Source: Isoetes taiwanensis
Lineage: Eukaryota > Streptophyta > Lycopodiopsida > Isoetales > Isoetaceae
NCBI GenBank assembly: GCA_021234155.1
Contig: JAJEKV010000028.1
Location: forward strand, 11,486,134-11,550,133
Direction: 5' to 3'
Length of the DNA: 64,000 nucleotides
Position 1 is the stretch's first letter, and each line of letters opens with the position of its first letter. Of this stretch, positions 35,915 through 46,646 are shown one piece after another. A program made the translations under genes and the position numbers. A model generated the notes under the pieces. It was given only the letters and a program-made list of their open reading frames with translations, did not search any database and was not told the DNA's origin.

Positions 35915-36029
35915 TCCAATCATAGAAGGTTCATTTCTCAACATGGTATCAGAGCCATGGTCCCAAGTAAAGGGTGCCATCTGTCTGGACCATTGAGCAC
36001 CCTTTACTTGGGTGCTCAATAACCCATTC

Positions 36030-36392
36030 CTTATAACTCAGATGGTTCATATGGGATTTCATCCTTGAATTCTATCCAGAGGGATAAAAATTGATGTGAC
36101 TCTTTTTGGCAGACTATGTCCCTAAAGATTCTTGGGGCAGAATATTCTAGTGGGTGATTCCATTGACAGGGATACCGCAGTCTCAGACAATACCTTGACA
36201 TATGCTTCCTCCTTATAACTCAGATGGTTCATATGGGATTTCATCATTGAATTCTGTCTAGAGAGATAAAAATTGATGTGACTCTTTTTGGCAGACTATG
36301 TCCCTAAAGATTCTTGGGGCAGAATATTCTAGTGGGTGATTCCATTGGCAGGGATACCGCAGTCTCAGACAATTCCTTGACATATGCTTCCT
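36030..36392 (+). repeat. 181 bp tandem duplication
   Basis: CTTATAACTCAGATGGTTCA starts at 36031 and again at 36212. The copies differ at only a few positions. The left flank holds a hairpin, GAGCACCCTTTACTTGGGTG followed by CTC. Confidence 0.9.
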
Positions 36393-36396
36393 CAGT

Positions 36397-36965
36397 AAGC
36401 TATGGGATGCCAGCACCCTTGAACAGGTCAAGACGGCACATTATCAATGCCACATAAATTCCAGGTGCACACCATCTCCGGATTGAGACAGGGAGATGGG
36501 TTGGGGAGCTCCGTCAAGAGAGGCTTTGTCAACGCTGCCAGCTTTTAGCTGTGGAAGACGAATGTCACACCCTTCAGAGTTGTCCGGCATATGATGACAT
36601 TTGGACACGCTATGCTAAGCTGGTCCATCCTGGCCAGCCTCTGCATGAGATGCGGAGCACGAGCTCGGTTCGGAGATTGGGCTCATACATTCAAGAGATC
36701 ATGGATCGCCGAGATCAGCTTGGCCCTCGGGCACTTACCTGATGCATGTACATATTTCTGTCTATATTTGTATTTGTTTCTATATTTGTGCAGTTTGACA
36801 GCAAACCTATTCCTGTCACGGTTTTTCCCCCAAACAACCCTTTAAGGGCGGGGATGGGGTTTTTTAACCCGGACAGTAATACGCTTGCTGCGCCTCTTGT
36901 TTGGTCCCATAGGCCAATTGGTCTCCGTGGACGATAAAAACTCTATTCTATTCTATTCTATTCTT
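36397..36965 (+). mobile_element. LINE ORF2 3' fragment with TTCTA tail
   Basis: Coding remnant with HHLRIETGRWVGELRQERLC, then VEDECHTLQSCPAYDDIW and IQEIMDRRDQLGPRAL, stop at about 36740. This is the usual C-terminal Cys/His region of a LINE ORF2. The 3' end reads GGTCTCCGTGGACGATAAAA and is followed by TTCTA repeats. Its part from 36711 is repeated at 49477 and 61952 as the left edge of each tandem unit. Confidence 0.85.
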
Positions 36966-37264
36966 TTAATCTCCTACCTTGTTTTTAAAACATAATTGGC
37001 AATTCTTTATCTCAAAATTGTGAATTAATTTTAGATGCTCAGATATTCTACTAGGCTATTTATATTACTCCTTAATTGCCACAACATTTAGTGATACATT
37101 TAGAGTTTCACATAATTGACCAATTAAGTTTCCTTTTAGGTCTAACGAAATTATGCACCATTCCTATGTATCATGTTCTTCCATTCATACGGATCAGGCA
37201 AGGAGGTCCTTGCTTGTTGGCTTCTAATACGGCCAGTGAAGTCTTCCACTTCCTTCCTCTTCCT

Positions 37265-37402
37265 TCCTCTTTCTAAGCACATTCTTTGTAATTTCTTGCC
37301 AAATGCAAAAATGGACCAGTGGGGCTAAGCTCTTTCCTCTTTTTAAGCACATTCTTTGTAATTTCTTGCCAAATGCAAAAATGGACCATTGGGGCTAAGC
37401 TC
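37265..37402 (+). repeat. 70 bp tandem duplication
   Basis: Two copies of a unit with TAAGCACATTCTTTGTAATT and TGGACCA.TGGGGCTAAGC. Also present in units B (about 50035-50170) and C (about 62510-62645). Confidence 0.9.
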
Positions 37403-37516
37403 GTCCTGATCAAAGTGGTGCAAAGTACACTCTACCAAGAAGATCGGTCCTGGTAGCTCCAGCAAAATAACCTGGTTATGTTCACTAGTTTTATTGGTTG
37501 ACACATAATCAATCTT

Positions 37517-38450
37517 TTAATTTTGCATGTAACATGCATATTCCTCTGTACCCTCTTCCAAAAATACATTTTTATTCCATAGAGTTGACAATTTTGTAAA
37601 TAGCACAATAGCATTCAATCTAGCAGTCTGGTGTTCCTGAGTCTCCATAATGTCAATATGATATGGCTTGGCTTTTATTATAGCCATATTAGGAAAAGCA
37701 TTAATATTCCATACACAATACACAGTAACATACACAGTAACTGCAGATAGCGCTTTCCTATGCTGCAACCAAGACTCGCCTTTTGTGATGGCTTTATTCA
37801 AACTCGTCCATCCTTGAAAGTAAGCTTGTTTCTCTTCAGCTTTAAGAGTTTTTACCTTCTCCAATAATGTTGGCAATTCAGCTTGCTGCATGGGAGTGAG
37901 ATCATCATTCAGCCATATCTTCCTGCCCTTTTGACAATCTTTATTGCATCCCTAAAGAGAATGATGATGAGTCTAGGTGTGCCATCAAACTGCAGAATTT
38001 GGTCCATGTGAAGCCATTCCTTAAAAAATGTTTACAGAACTGTGTCTATTGTTGAGTCTTCTTCATCCAAGCCTTGATAACTTGTTGCTTAACATCTTGC
38101 AAGACCTTGCTTGTTCCTTTAGCTTTTCTGCTGCTCTACGAAAATATTGATGTCAATGCTTTTCTTTGGGCTCATTACTAAGATCCTCTTCCTCTTGGAT
38201 TTTCCAATCCTCAAAACCTTTGCGGAATTCTATAGTTCCATATTTAGCTCTCCAACTTCCTCATGAGGGCTAGAACAAGGGTTCTAAATTCTGCATTTTC
38301 AGTACAGATGATTCATTTTTGCTTAAAACTCTCCACAGCATGTCGTCAATCTCCATATGTTCTCCATATGTCAATCTCAATCCTTGGGACTCCCTTGAGT
38401 GATCGAAGATGGAGGTCCAAATACTATATTCATCCTGCTAGTCATTGCTG
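37517..38450 (-). pseudogene. decayed coding fragment, unrecognised
   Basis: The minus-strand frame 37517-37891 (124 codons) begins MQQAELPTLLEKVKTLKAEE and ends EEGTEEYACYMQN. Upstream pieces on the same strand (for example MSPKKSIDINIFVEQQK) are broken by stops. Helical and charged, with no family recognised. The copies in units B and C have frame changes of one or two bases. It could be a transposon or host exon remnant. Confidence 0.35.
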
Positions 38451-38689
38451 AAGATTTCTGCCAGAATACACGAAAAGTTTTCCCAAAACAGTTAAAACAC
38501 CTTGTCACTCTCTTGTGACAAATTGCCATTATGGTCGTCTCACCAACTGCAACCTCCTACTTTTATGATAAAAAACTACTTCAGAGTTACAGAAGGCATC
38601 AAGATTTGACGTTGCTTTTGCCATTAGAATTTATCCTCCTCAACCATGCTCAGTCTGCTGCATTCGGATTACCTTAGAATGTCTTTTGG

Positions 38690-38714
38690 GGTTATCCTAC
38701 GATAATCCAATACA
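38690..38714. other. 25 bp insertion only in unit A
   Basis: GGTTATCCTACGATAATCC plus six bases is absent at the same place in units B (51455) and C (63935). It is a near-palindrome and may be a footprint of a small insertion. Confidence 0.6.
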
Positions 38715-39569
38715 TAAATAGAGGAGGATAAAGCAAGAGAATGCAATGTGTGAAAATGCATATTACCCTCGTTATACTCCTTTAATCCCCAAATTGTTGC
38801 ATTGATGACTCTTTTGTGTCCTGAAAGAAATGCAGCAAATTAATATTAATGCCATTAAAATGAGACTCCAAAGCTAGTTGTAAGTGTACATTCTTAACAC
38901 AGGCTCTTGGAGCTAAAGGTCAGGCAAGGGGGGAAGAAAGGAAAGAAAAACCATCAGCAGAATCCTACCTTGACATGCCATTTTTTTACCTACCCCACTC
39001 CAGTCCCAGCCAACAGCCCAAAACAAACAGATTTAGTTAGTAGAACTTCTGCATTCTCTGACTAAATCCAACTTATCATTCGTCTCATTTGATCGTTGGT
39101 ATTTCTTCCCTCCAGCATACTGCACTGCTGCTGTTCCTCTTAGCCTTCCTCGGCCTTCTATACTGTTCATCTTCCCAGACATGTTCAATCAGCACTCCCC
39201 ACTTTCCCAGGCCCTGCAGGCCGTTTTCAAGCCTTCTGTTCCTATTATCAACTCCCCAGATGCTATTTCTTTACCTGTTCAACGAGTTCAAAGCCCTGTT
39301 TGACTTCCTTTGTTCATATTATATGAAAAGTCCATGAAGGATTAATTTTCTTCAACTTTGACAATTCAAATCTTCTGTAAATCAATTCCTTCTTCACTCA
39401 ATTAAACCATATTCCATGCCCAAATAATCAATTCTTTCTTCAAAATTGTTCAAGCTTTGCATGCCAAAGGCCCTCAGTATATTGGATAAGCATTTGAAAC
39501 AAGACATAATCTCGAGACAGGACAGAGTCATGCCGTAGGAGAAAAGAAAGATACATGAGCTTGAATATG

Positions 39570-41714
39570 TCAAGGAAACACAGCCATATCAACAGCCCAG
39601 ATGTTTGATAGAGATATGTATGCGGCTGCATTTTCTGGGTCAATTCCAAATGCGTTGCACGCAGCACGAATTCCTTTAAAGACATCGTAATAAAGCCTGC
39701 AATAACTAAGCAAGGCCCTCCAACAGGCAGCATCAGGCTCAAAGGGCATACTATTGACAAATACCTCTGCTTCATCCAGCCATCCAGCGCGTCCCAAAGA
39801 GTCAATAATGCAAGTAAAATGGTCCATTGCAGCGGTGATAGTATACTCTTGCCTCATGGATATAAAACAGAAAAAACCAATATCAGCCAGACCAACATGG
39901 CCACAAGCGGATAGAATGCCAAGAAATGTAACCCTATCAGCAAGTACACCATTAGAGACCATTGACATAAAGAGTTGGACTGCTTCTGCCCCATGTCCAT
40001 GTTGGGAATATGCTGTGATCATAATATTCCATGTGGTGGTATTTTTTTGAGCCATTTTATCAAATACAGATTTTGCATCTTTTAGGCTCCCACATTTACC
40101 ATACATATTCACCAGTGCATTACATACAACCGTATCTATCCTGAATCCATGTTCCAATATATAGGTATGTACTTCCACTCCTTTAGCAAGGTCTGCAATG
40201 CCAGCACATGCATCAATAATGCAAGCTAATGTAAAATTGTCTGGCTTCATGTCTGCTAGTTGCATCTGCTGTAAAAGTTGAAGGGCAGTGCCCGGACCTT
40301 TCTGTTGAGCATGAGCAGCAATCACTGTGTTCCATGAAACAGTATCCCTTATAGGCATTTGATTAAAAACTTCAAGCGCCTCGTCAACAAATCCTGCCTT
40401 GGCATAACCTGCAAGCATAATGTTCCATGAAATTACATCCCTCACTGGCATTATTTTAAACAGTTTTTTGGCTTCGTTGAGCTCTCCATGCTGATAGCAC
40501 CCAGAAATGACTGTGTTCCATGATATTACATTAGGTTTTGGCATTTTTTGAAATAGGTGGAAAGATTGTTTTAGCTGTCCATGCTGGGCATATCCAGCAA
40601 TCATCACATTCCATGAAAAAGTATCCTGGTGTGGCATTTGTTGGAAAAGGTGGAGAGCTTCACTAAGTTGTCCCTGTTGAACATAAGCTGAAAGCAGGGC
40701 AGTGTAAGAGACCACATTTGGGTGAGGCATGTGTTGAAAGAGTAGCAAAGCTTCCTTTAGATGCCCTTTCTGAGCATAACCAGAAATAAGCGTACTCCAG
40801 GAGAACATGTCCCTGTTGGGCATTTTTCCAAATAAATGAAATGCTTCTTGGAGCTTCCCGTGTTGGACATTTGCAGCTATCATAGCATTCCATGCTGCCA
40901 CGTCTTTCTGTGGCATTTGATCAAAAATATGCTGTGCCTCGGTTAATTTTCCCTGTGATGCATATGCTGAAACCATAGCAGTCCAGGACACAATATTTCT
41001 ATCAGGCATTTCAAGAAAGTGCCTAAGTGCCTCCTTAACATTTCCCTGTTGTGCAAAGGAAGTAATCATAAGAGTCCAAGATATAACATTCCTCTCAGGC
41101 ATAATTGAAAACAATTCCATCGCCTCTTCAAACTGTTGGTTCGAAACACACACGCCAATCATAAGGTTCCAAGTTACGACATTTCGATTATTTATGCTAT
41201 CGAATACTGCCCTAGCATTATCTACAGCCTTACATTTACCATACATCTGCACAAGAAGATTTCCTAAGAACCTATCACCTTCAAGCCCAATTTCCACAAT
41301 ACGGCGGTGAATGTGTTTACCTTCTGAAAGGGATCTTCGATCACCACACCTCCTCAATGAAACAGCAATAGAATTCACGTCTGAAAGGCAATTGACATTC
41401 TTTTTATTCAGGGCTGCTTTTGGAAAGCTCCGGCACCTCTGATGTTTGGGATGCGGTGGCCCCAACAGCTTTCCCTTATCAGGACCAAATCTGATTCTGG
41501 TATCCATGGGTATGATCTTGCTTGAAGATGCATATACAAAAGCATCCGCCGTAAACATCCTTTTGGCGCGTACTTCATTTAGAAATGCAAAATCAATTAC
41601 CAATGTTAATGAACCTCTTGTTGATTGGTGCCACCTCATTTGCCACGTGGCATTATTTTTCATTAGCAACCATACGCCCAACTCATAAAAAGGGTGAGAT
41701 TCCACCGGCGTCAA
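39570..41714 (-). CDS. PPR protein, S-repeat rich, unit A copy
   Basis: 714 codons from ATG 41712-41714, fully open. PPR proteins bind single-stranded RNA in plastids or mitochondria, one base per repeat. Residues 1-110 are basic and variable and may include a targeting peptide. From about 125 a P/L-type pair (HIHRRIVEIGLEGDRFLGNL) leads into a run of roughly ten 31-residue repeats of the form MPERNVISWTLMITSFAQQG (about 170-480). Then come further L and S motifs and a C-terminal region with AMDHFTCIIDSLGRAGWLDE and an E1-like NAAAYISLSNIW. It stops soon after (VDMAVFP), so the rest of the E region and any DYW deaminase are missing; this may be natural or a truncation. Intron-free, as usual for this family. 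Expression is not shown. Confidence 0.92.
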   Translation of the reverse strand: MTPVESHPFYELGVWLLMKNNATWQMRWHQSTRGSLTLVIDFAFLNEVRAKRMFTADAFVYASSSKIIPMDTRIRFGPDKGKLLGPPHPKHQRCRSFPKAALNKKNVNCLSDVNSIAVSLRRCGDRRSLSEGKHIHRRIVEIGLEGDRFLGNLLVQMYGKCKAVDNARAVFDSINNRNVVTWNLMIGVCVSNQQFEEAMELFSIMPERNVISWTLMITSFAQQGNVKEALRHFLEMPDRNIVSWTAMVSAYASQGKLTEAQHIFDQMPQKDVAAWNAMIAANVQHGKLQEAFHLFGKMPNRDMFSWSTLISGYAQKGHLKEALLLFQHMPHPNVVSYTALLSAYVQQGQLSEALHLFQQMPHQDTFSWNVMIAGYAQHGQLKQSFHLFQKMPKPNVISWNTVISGCYQHGELNEAKKLFKIMPVRDVISWNIMLAGYAKAGFVDEALEVFNQMPIRDTVSWNTVIAAHAQQKGPGTALQLLQQMQLADMKPDNFTLACIIDACAGIADLAKGVEVHTYILEHGFRIDTVVCNALVNMYGKCGSLKDAKSVFDKMAQKNTTTWNIMITAYSQHGHGAEAVQLFMSMVSNGVLADRVTFLGILSACGHVGLADIGFFCFISMRQEYTITAAMDHFTCIIDSLGRAGWLDEAEVFVNSMPFEPDAACWRALLSYCRLYYDVFKGIRAACNAFGIDPENAAAYISLSNIWAVDMAVFP

Positions 41715-42114
41715 TTGATGCCCGGAAGTTAGAAGCTGACCGATCCGTTGAACGATTTAAAACATCCGTTGTTTTTTTACGATTCCACTAACAACGCGGC
41801 AATTAAGCATCGGGTTTTGCTTCTAAGATGATGTGTACGCTATAAACATTCGCTTAACTGTCAGGGGAATCCTCCCGACCTTTTGCACCAGAAGCAATTA
41901 CCCCTCTCCAGATCTTGACACGAATCAACGGAATTTGTGGAACAACTGCCTTTGCCGTAGTGGAACCATATACATCTGGCTATGGTAGTTTAGGTTTACG
42001 GCATTTGATGCCACAGAGTTAACTACCACTTCCCAAGCGGGAATCTCGACTTAAGATTTAAGGAAGGAATCACACCACAATACGCCCAACTTCGTAAGAT
42101 TGGGTGAGCAAATA

Positions 42115-42276
42115 AAAGTATGTCATTTGGCGATGGCAGTCAATCTCGTGTGACATTAAGAGCATCAAGCATCAAATTTTTCTTGTCCGCCATCAAAAGT
42201 ATGTCATTTGGCGATGGCAGTCAATCTCGTGTCACACTAAGGGTGCCCAACATCGAATTTTTCTTGTCCACCATCA
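42115..42276 (+). repeat. 81 bp tandem duplication upstream of the PPR gene
   Basis: Two copies of a unit with TATGTCATTTGGCGATGGCA and TTTTTCTTGTCC.CCATCAAA. Same in unit B at 54597-54758. Confidence 0.92.
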
Positions 42277-42299
42277 AAAATCTTGGACAAGGGATTCCA

Positions 42300-42650
42300 C
42301 CTGCCATGTGGCAACTATTGTAATCATGAAAGGAAACAGGCTCTTTATCCTTGGAGTTACCTGTTGCATCCGGTGTTTTCTTCGCCGATTCTTTCCTTAA
42401 GATCGTGAAGTAGAAAAGTCGGGCATTCTTGTCTTGGAATGGGAGTTGGCTACCTCCAGCAGCCATCTGCAATCTATCAAATTTCTGATGCAGATTTTTC
42501 CTGCTATCCTCCAAAATCTGTAGCTTATTATTAGTTAAAGCTTTTTTTCCTTCTGCCCTCATCTCCGATGCTCCGGCTCCACAAGAGCAGTTTGTTTTAT
42601 TGAATACTTAAGAGCAGCATGCGGCTTCTGCCTGATTGAAAATTTGACAG
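42300..42650 (-). pseudogene. exon-like coiled-coil fragment, unrecognised
   Basis: Minus-strand coding block with NKLQILEDSRKNLHQKFDRL and ARLFYFTILRKESAKKTPDA, followed by a possible donor (ACAG then GTAACT). In unit B the frame extends further upstream (ALKYSIKQTALVERILEMRA). In unit A it is broken by a small block difference at 42563-42580. Helical and basic; family not recognised. Confidence 0.4.
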
Positions 42651-45600
42651 TGTGTTCACCTCTGTCAAATTAGCTCTATTGTTGGATCATTGGCTCTTGT
42701 TGTCTTATTGTGCATTACAACATTATCCGAGAGTTCATCCCAAGCTACAGGCAAAAGCCATTGCAAAGTACACGGGTATATGATAATTTTCCACATTGCT
42801 TTTATCAAAAATCTCCTCATACTTTGCATAGGAATTCTCTCTTCACTCATCCTCTCTGGTGGTGTGATTCCACCCATCCCCTCTAGTAGAGTGATTCCAC
42901 CCAAAGGAAGGATTCCACAACTGCTTTTGAAGTTCCAATATCCTACGACTTCGAGGGACCTTGCACGAGAGAAAAGTGATGATCATCTAGCAATTAAGTG
43001 GAATCGAGCCTAGGTGTTGGATTATATAGTACGTAAAAAATCGGGTTGGTCTACGTTTCTGTGGCAATGGTTTCATTTCTAGGAATCTTCATTCACCAAC
43101 ATTCTGATTTTTTATTCACATTCTTGGTTTCAATCATTGGATATGTGACATGTGGTGCAGATTAGACGACTAACAGGTTTCCATGTCAGAGGGAAAGACC
43201 GCCTACATGACATTGTTGGCATGGAAATAGGGTGATGCGCATTAACACGGAGATCCGTTGACATGCCAAGAAGTGTGTCACTTTGTTTTCATGCTAAGAA
43301 TGTCATGTAAAGTGGCCTTTGCTGCATACATGATGTTCCTTACATATGTTTCAATCACGTGTACTTTCTTGTTCCTTGTACAGAATAGATTTCAAAATAA
43401 ATTACCCACTAAAATAATGTAACTAGTGCATTAGGTCTCAAGTGGATGTTCCATTCTGCTCTAGTGTTGGAAAACTTTTAGAGCTTACTTGAAATATCTT
43501 AATCCTGATTAGTTGGATGCTTTAAGCTAGCAACCAAAAAATGTAGAGTTTTTATATTAAAATACAAGAAATTTTACCCGAATACTCAAACATTTAAACC
43601 AAAAAAGTAGATCATAGAATGGGGAGAGAATATAAGAGTCTACTGTTGTACCATTGACATGTGGATAAGAGCAACACTGGTAAAACCAATGAATGGAAGT
43701 ATCTAAGAAAAACCTGCCCAAACTAGCTTCAGACAAAAACCCTACTAGTACGACTGTTTATCTCAGTCAATCCCTTGGTAGACTTATCCATCCATACATG
43801 GACTAGGCTAATCCAAGATGGTACTCCACATCCATGGCCTCTGGCACTTATCAAGGCATACAAAACCAGCCTAGGATTATAAGCCTTAAACAGCAAATAA
43901 GACTCTTTTGTAAATTAAGAATTTCAAAAGGAATGATGTAATAAATCCAATAAGACACTTCAGATTTTATCTCTTACATAATTGTGCCTATATATACAGA
44001 TCTGAAAATCAAAACACCAAGGACTGATTCTCACCGGTGCATGTTTACTTTTTTATTTACACTAGAACATTCAACCCATAAGTTTCCAAAAAAAAAGGGA
44101 AAAAGGGACTGTATATTATCAAAGCATAATCTGTTTAAGTCATAAGTAAAAGCTTGATCTGGCCGTGATTCACATCCTATTTTTCAGCACTAAGTCTGAA
44201 ATTTGGGTGGTTTTACTGACTATATTATAAAAGCCTAAATATCCAATGCTACAAAACAATCAAACTTAGGCCAAAGCAGTGGCAAATAGATATTTCTTAA
44301 GCACACTAAGTACTCTTTTTAGCAAAATAGTAGACTTAAGAATATTAAAATGTAATTTAGTACTTAAAAATATAGAAAGGAGTGGAGTGAATCCCTGTTT
44401 GTAATAGACTTCACCAACCTCATATCTCAAATGATTCCATTATCTCAACCAATAATAACCGCACATCCAAGCAAAAGCAACCACACTGAAAGGAAAAAAC
44501 CTCGTACCTGCAGCCAATCAACACAAATTTAGCATGAAAATTGTAAACTTGTGAGGGCCAAAAGGTATATTGGGTTTTTTTTCACACATAGCCCCTCACC
44601 CAATGTAGCACTTTTGCCCTTAGTTAGTCATAGAGGCAAACAATAGAAAAAGGAATCAGTATTTATAATCACAAATACGTGTGCATCTTAAAACAAAACC
44701 TAGGCAGATATCTAGATTCATACACAAACAACTAGCCATTACGTGTTCCTTACACCTGCCATACTTTATGTAATGCAAACTGCTTGTACAATTATTTCAT
44801 TTACAATTCAAATGGAAAAGACCTGTTGTTAATTAGTCTCAGAAACTTCAGGAAATATATATGCCCTTAAGGCAAAGGCCTTGCCTAAACATCACAAATG
44901 CAACATTTGAAAATCTGGATTACCGACCTGGATTGAAGTCCTTTGCTTCCTAGATTTGAATAAGCCAATATAGGCTTTTGTGCTTCAAATGAAAAAATCC
45001 TTATCTGGGAAAATGTGATATAACATGGCGCATGCATTTATAGAACATGCAATGATTACTCCATGAAGGAAATTCGTAGTTGAAGAAAGGATCCTTGTCC
45101 TGCAGAAAGGAATCACATTTAATACATTTGCTTGCAAGATAGCACATATTACAAATCACAAATTAAGGCAAGCCAAAATCCGAAATTGGACAAGAGCCCC
45201 TTATCTTGCACAAAGGAAACAAGCTTGATGTATTAGTGCTTGCAGGCACCGTATGTCTTGCCCTCCACAGGCCAGAAAACTAGAGCAGGCCGCTACTGGT
45301 AGTGCATAGCAGTCGCACAAAAGCTGCACGTTAGGGTTTCCAAAAAACCCTTAACCTAAATTTGCATTTATTAGGGTTTCCAAAAAACCCTTAACCTAAA
45401 TTTGCATTTATTAGGGTTTCCAAAAAAAGAGCTTACTGGAATATTTCTTGCCAATCTTACCATTAAATTTGGAGGCCCATCTTTGCCCTAAAAAAAATAT
45501 CATCTCACCTTAATGAATCTCAGCATGCATGCTATATTACCTTAATGAATTTCGGCATGCATGCTAGGTTGCTGTAATTTATGCTAATTAAGCACATGCA

Positions 45601-46403
45601 TATGTGTCCAAGCCAAAGTATACATTAAGATGTAAAATCTAGCACACAGTTGCAAAATTTGAAATCAAGAAACCTCTATGGTTATTTCAATATTTCTTAT
45701 TGCACAAAACGGTATTAAGTTTACTCCTCATGCCAAGATGTATCTAATTTAAGAGCCAACGTGTAGCTAAGCTTAGCTAAGTCAACTTGTCGGAATCACG
45801 TTAAGAGATTAATGCCTTTCAATATTATTCCCAAGCATAAAGGTAAATAGTATAGAGTAGCATGCTGAAGCCAACTCGTATCCATCTCAATAAGTAGCCA
45901 ATTTGGAGCTAAGATGTAGCCAACTTAAGAGCCAACATATAGCTAACTTACAATATCATCTAATAATTAAAAAAATCCTACCTCCGACCATAGGATATGA
46001 CAGATTACTGCTTGTCATATTGTAATCATAGGGTGGACATGACCCTACCATTACAGAAGGGGTCATGCCTTACCCTCCAATTACGATTAACTTAAGTAGA
46101 ATAATTGAAATAAATACATACATACCTTTGTATACGTGCTTCAATTAAACACTTTGAATTGGAAGTGCAATGATCGAGGAATGCTTTCCTAACTTAAATG
46201 TTGCAGACTCTAATCCCTAGATACACTCTATCTGCTATAATTTGATGATAAGACAGTGAAAAGAAAGCAAGTTATAATAAAGGAAGAAAATGCAAGGAAG
46301 GTAATGATATTTAACATGAACCTAATTATAAGCAATAGGATCTGCCATATTCTCTATTTTAGCATTTTCTTTAAACAATTATAGCATAGCTTATACATCT
46401 TAC
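42651..46403. other. long gene-free stretch of unit A
   Basis: Contains short GTGATTCCACCC repeats (42850-42920), a CAGCATGCATGCTA direct repeat (45505-45570) and a 40 bp repeat array listed separately. The minus frame at 42665-42904 has no recognisable product. Introns or distal exons of the armadillo gene could lie here, but none could be supported. Confidence 0.5.
45331..45428 (+). repeat. 40 bp repeat with telomere-like motif
   Basis: Starts at 45331, 45371 and 45411; the unit has TTAGGGTTTCCAAAAAACCC and TTAACCTAAATTTGCATTTA. Unit B keeps two copies (57809-57890). Confidence 0.93.
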
Positions 46404-46646
46404 CGTATTTTCAACAGGGCACGAAATGATCAATGGGATGCCTCCATTCTTCAAAATTATCGCTGCATTTTTAGGATCTAGAAAAGGTTTACGCATATGA
46501 ACCACACTAAAGATGGCTTCTTCCCCGATAAGTTTTAACAGAGCTCCGGGGTCTATTTGCCGCAGACTAATCATCTCAAATACGTCGTTCCTTCCTTGTT
46601 TATTGGAGTTACGCCGCAACCACCTACCACGGTATCCATGCACCAT
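46404..46646 (-). pseudogene. armadillo-repeat protein exon, unit A
   Basis: The minus-strand exon reads DPGALLKLIGEEAIFSVVHM, then AAIILKNGGIPLIISC and PVENT, with a splice donor (CG then GTAAGAT) at 46403. The pattern is that of an armadillo repeat, a helical protein-binding repeat. Unit A lacks nine bases (LKS after IISC) that unit B keeps at about 58882. No further exons could be found, so it is partial or a remnant. The start at 46646 is only the first in-frame ATG. Confidence 0.5.

Larger units (their letters stand above)
35343..35943 (+). mobile_element. TRIM (miniature LTR retrotransposon) with tRNA-like LTRs
   Basis: Two LTRs of 169 and 168 bp (35343-35511, 35776-35943) start TGTTGGAGTAT (TGTTGGAATG-type at the very start of the first copy) and end TCAACA. 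The first is followed at once by a primer-binding site (TGGTATCAGAAT, degenerate). The second is preceded by a polypurine tract (35757-35775, G run then GATGGGAA). The internal region is only 264 bp and has no coding capacity. After the second LTR a perfect TGGTATCAGAGC and part of another internal region (to about 35990) follow, so this is a tandem LTR-internal-LTR-internal arrangement. It depends on enzymes from another element. Confidence 0.88.

Noticed and set aside
39089-39337. Small secreted protein (hydrophobic N-terminus LLLFLLAFLGLLY)
   Set aside because: The frame after the hydrophobic stretch differs between units A and B through a one-base change, no family is recognised, and there is no sign of splice or expression signals.
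45331-45428. Interstitial telomeric repeat
   Set aside because: The unit is 40 bp with only one TTAGGGTTT per unit, not a tandem TTTAGGG array.
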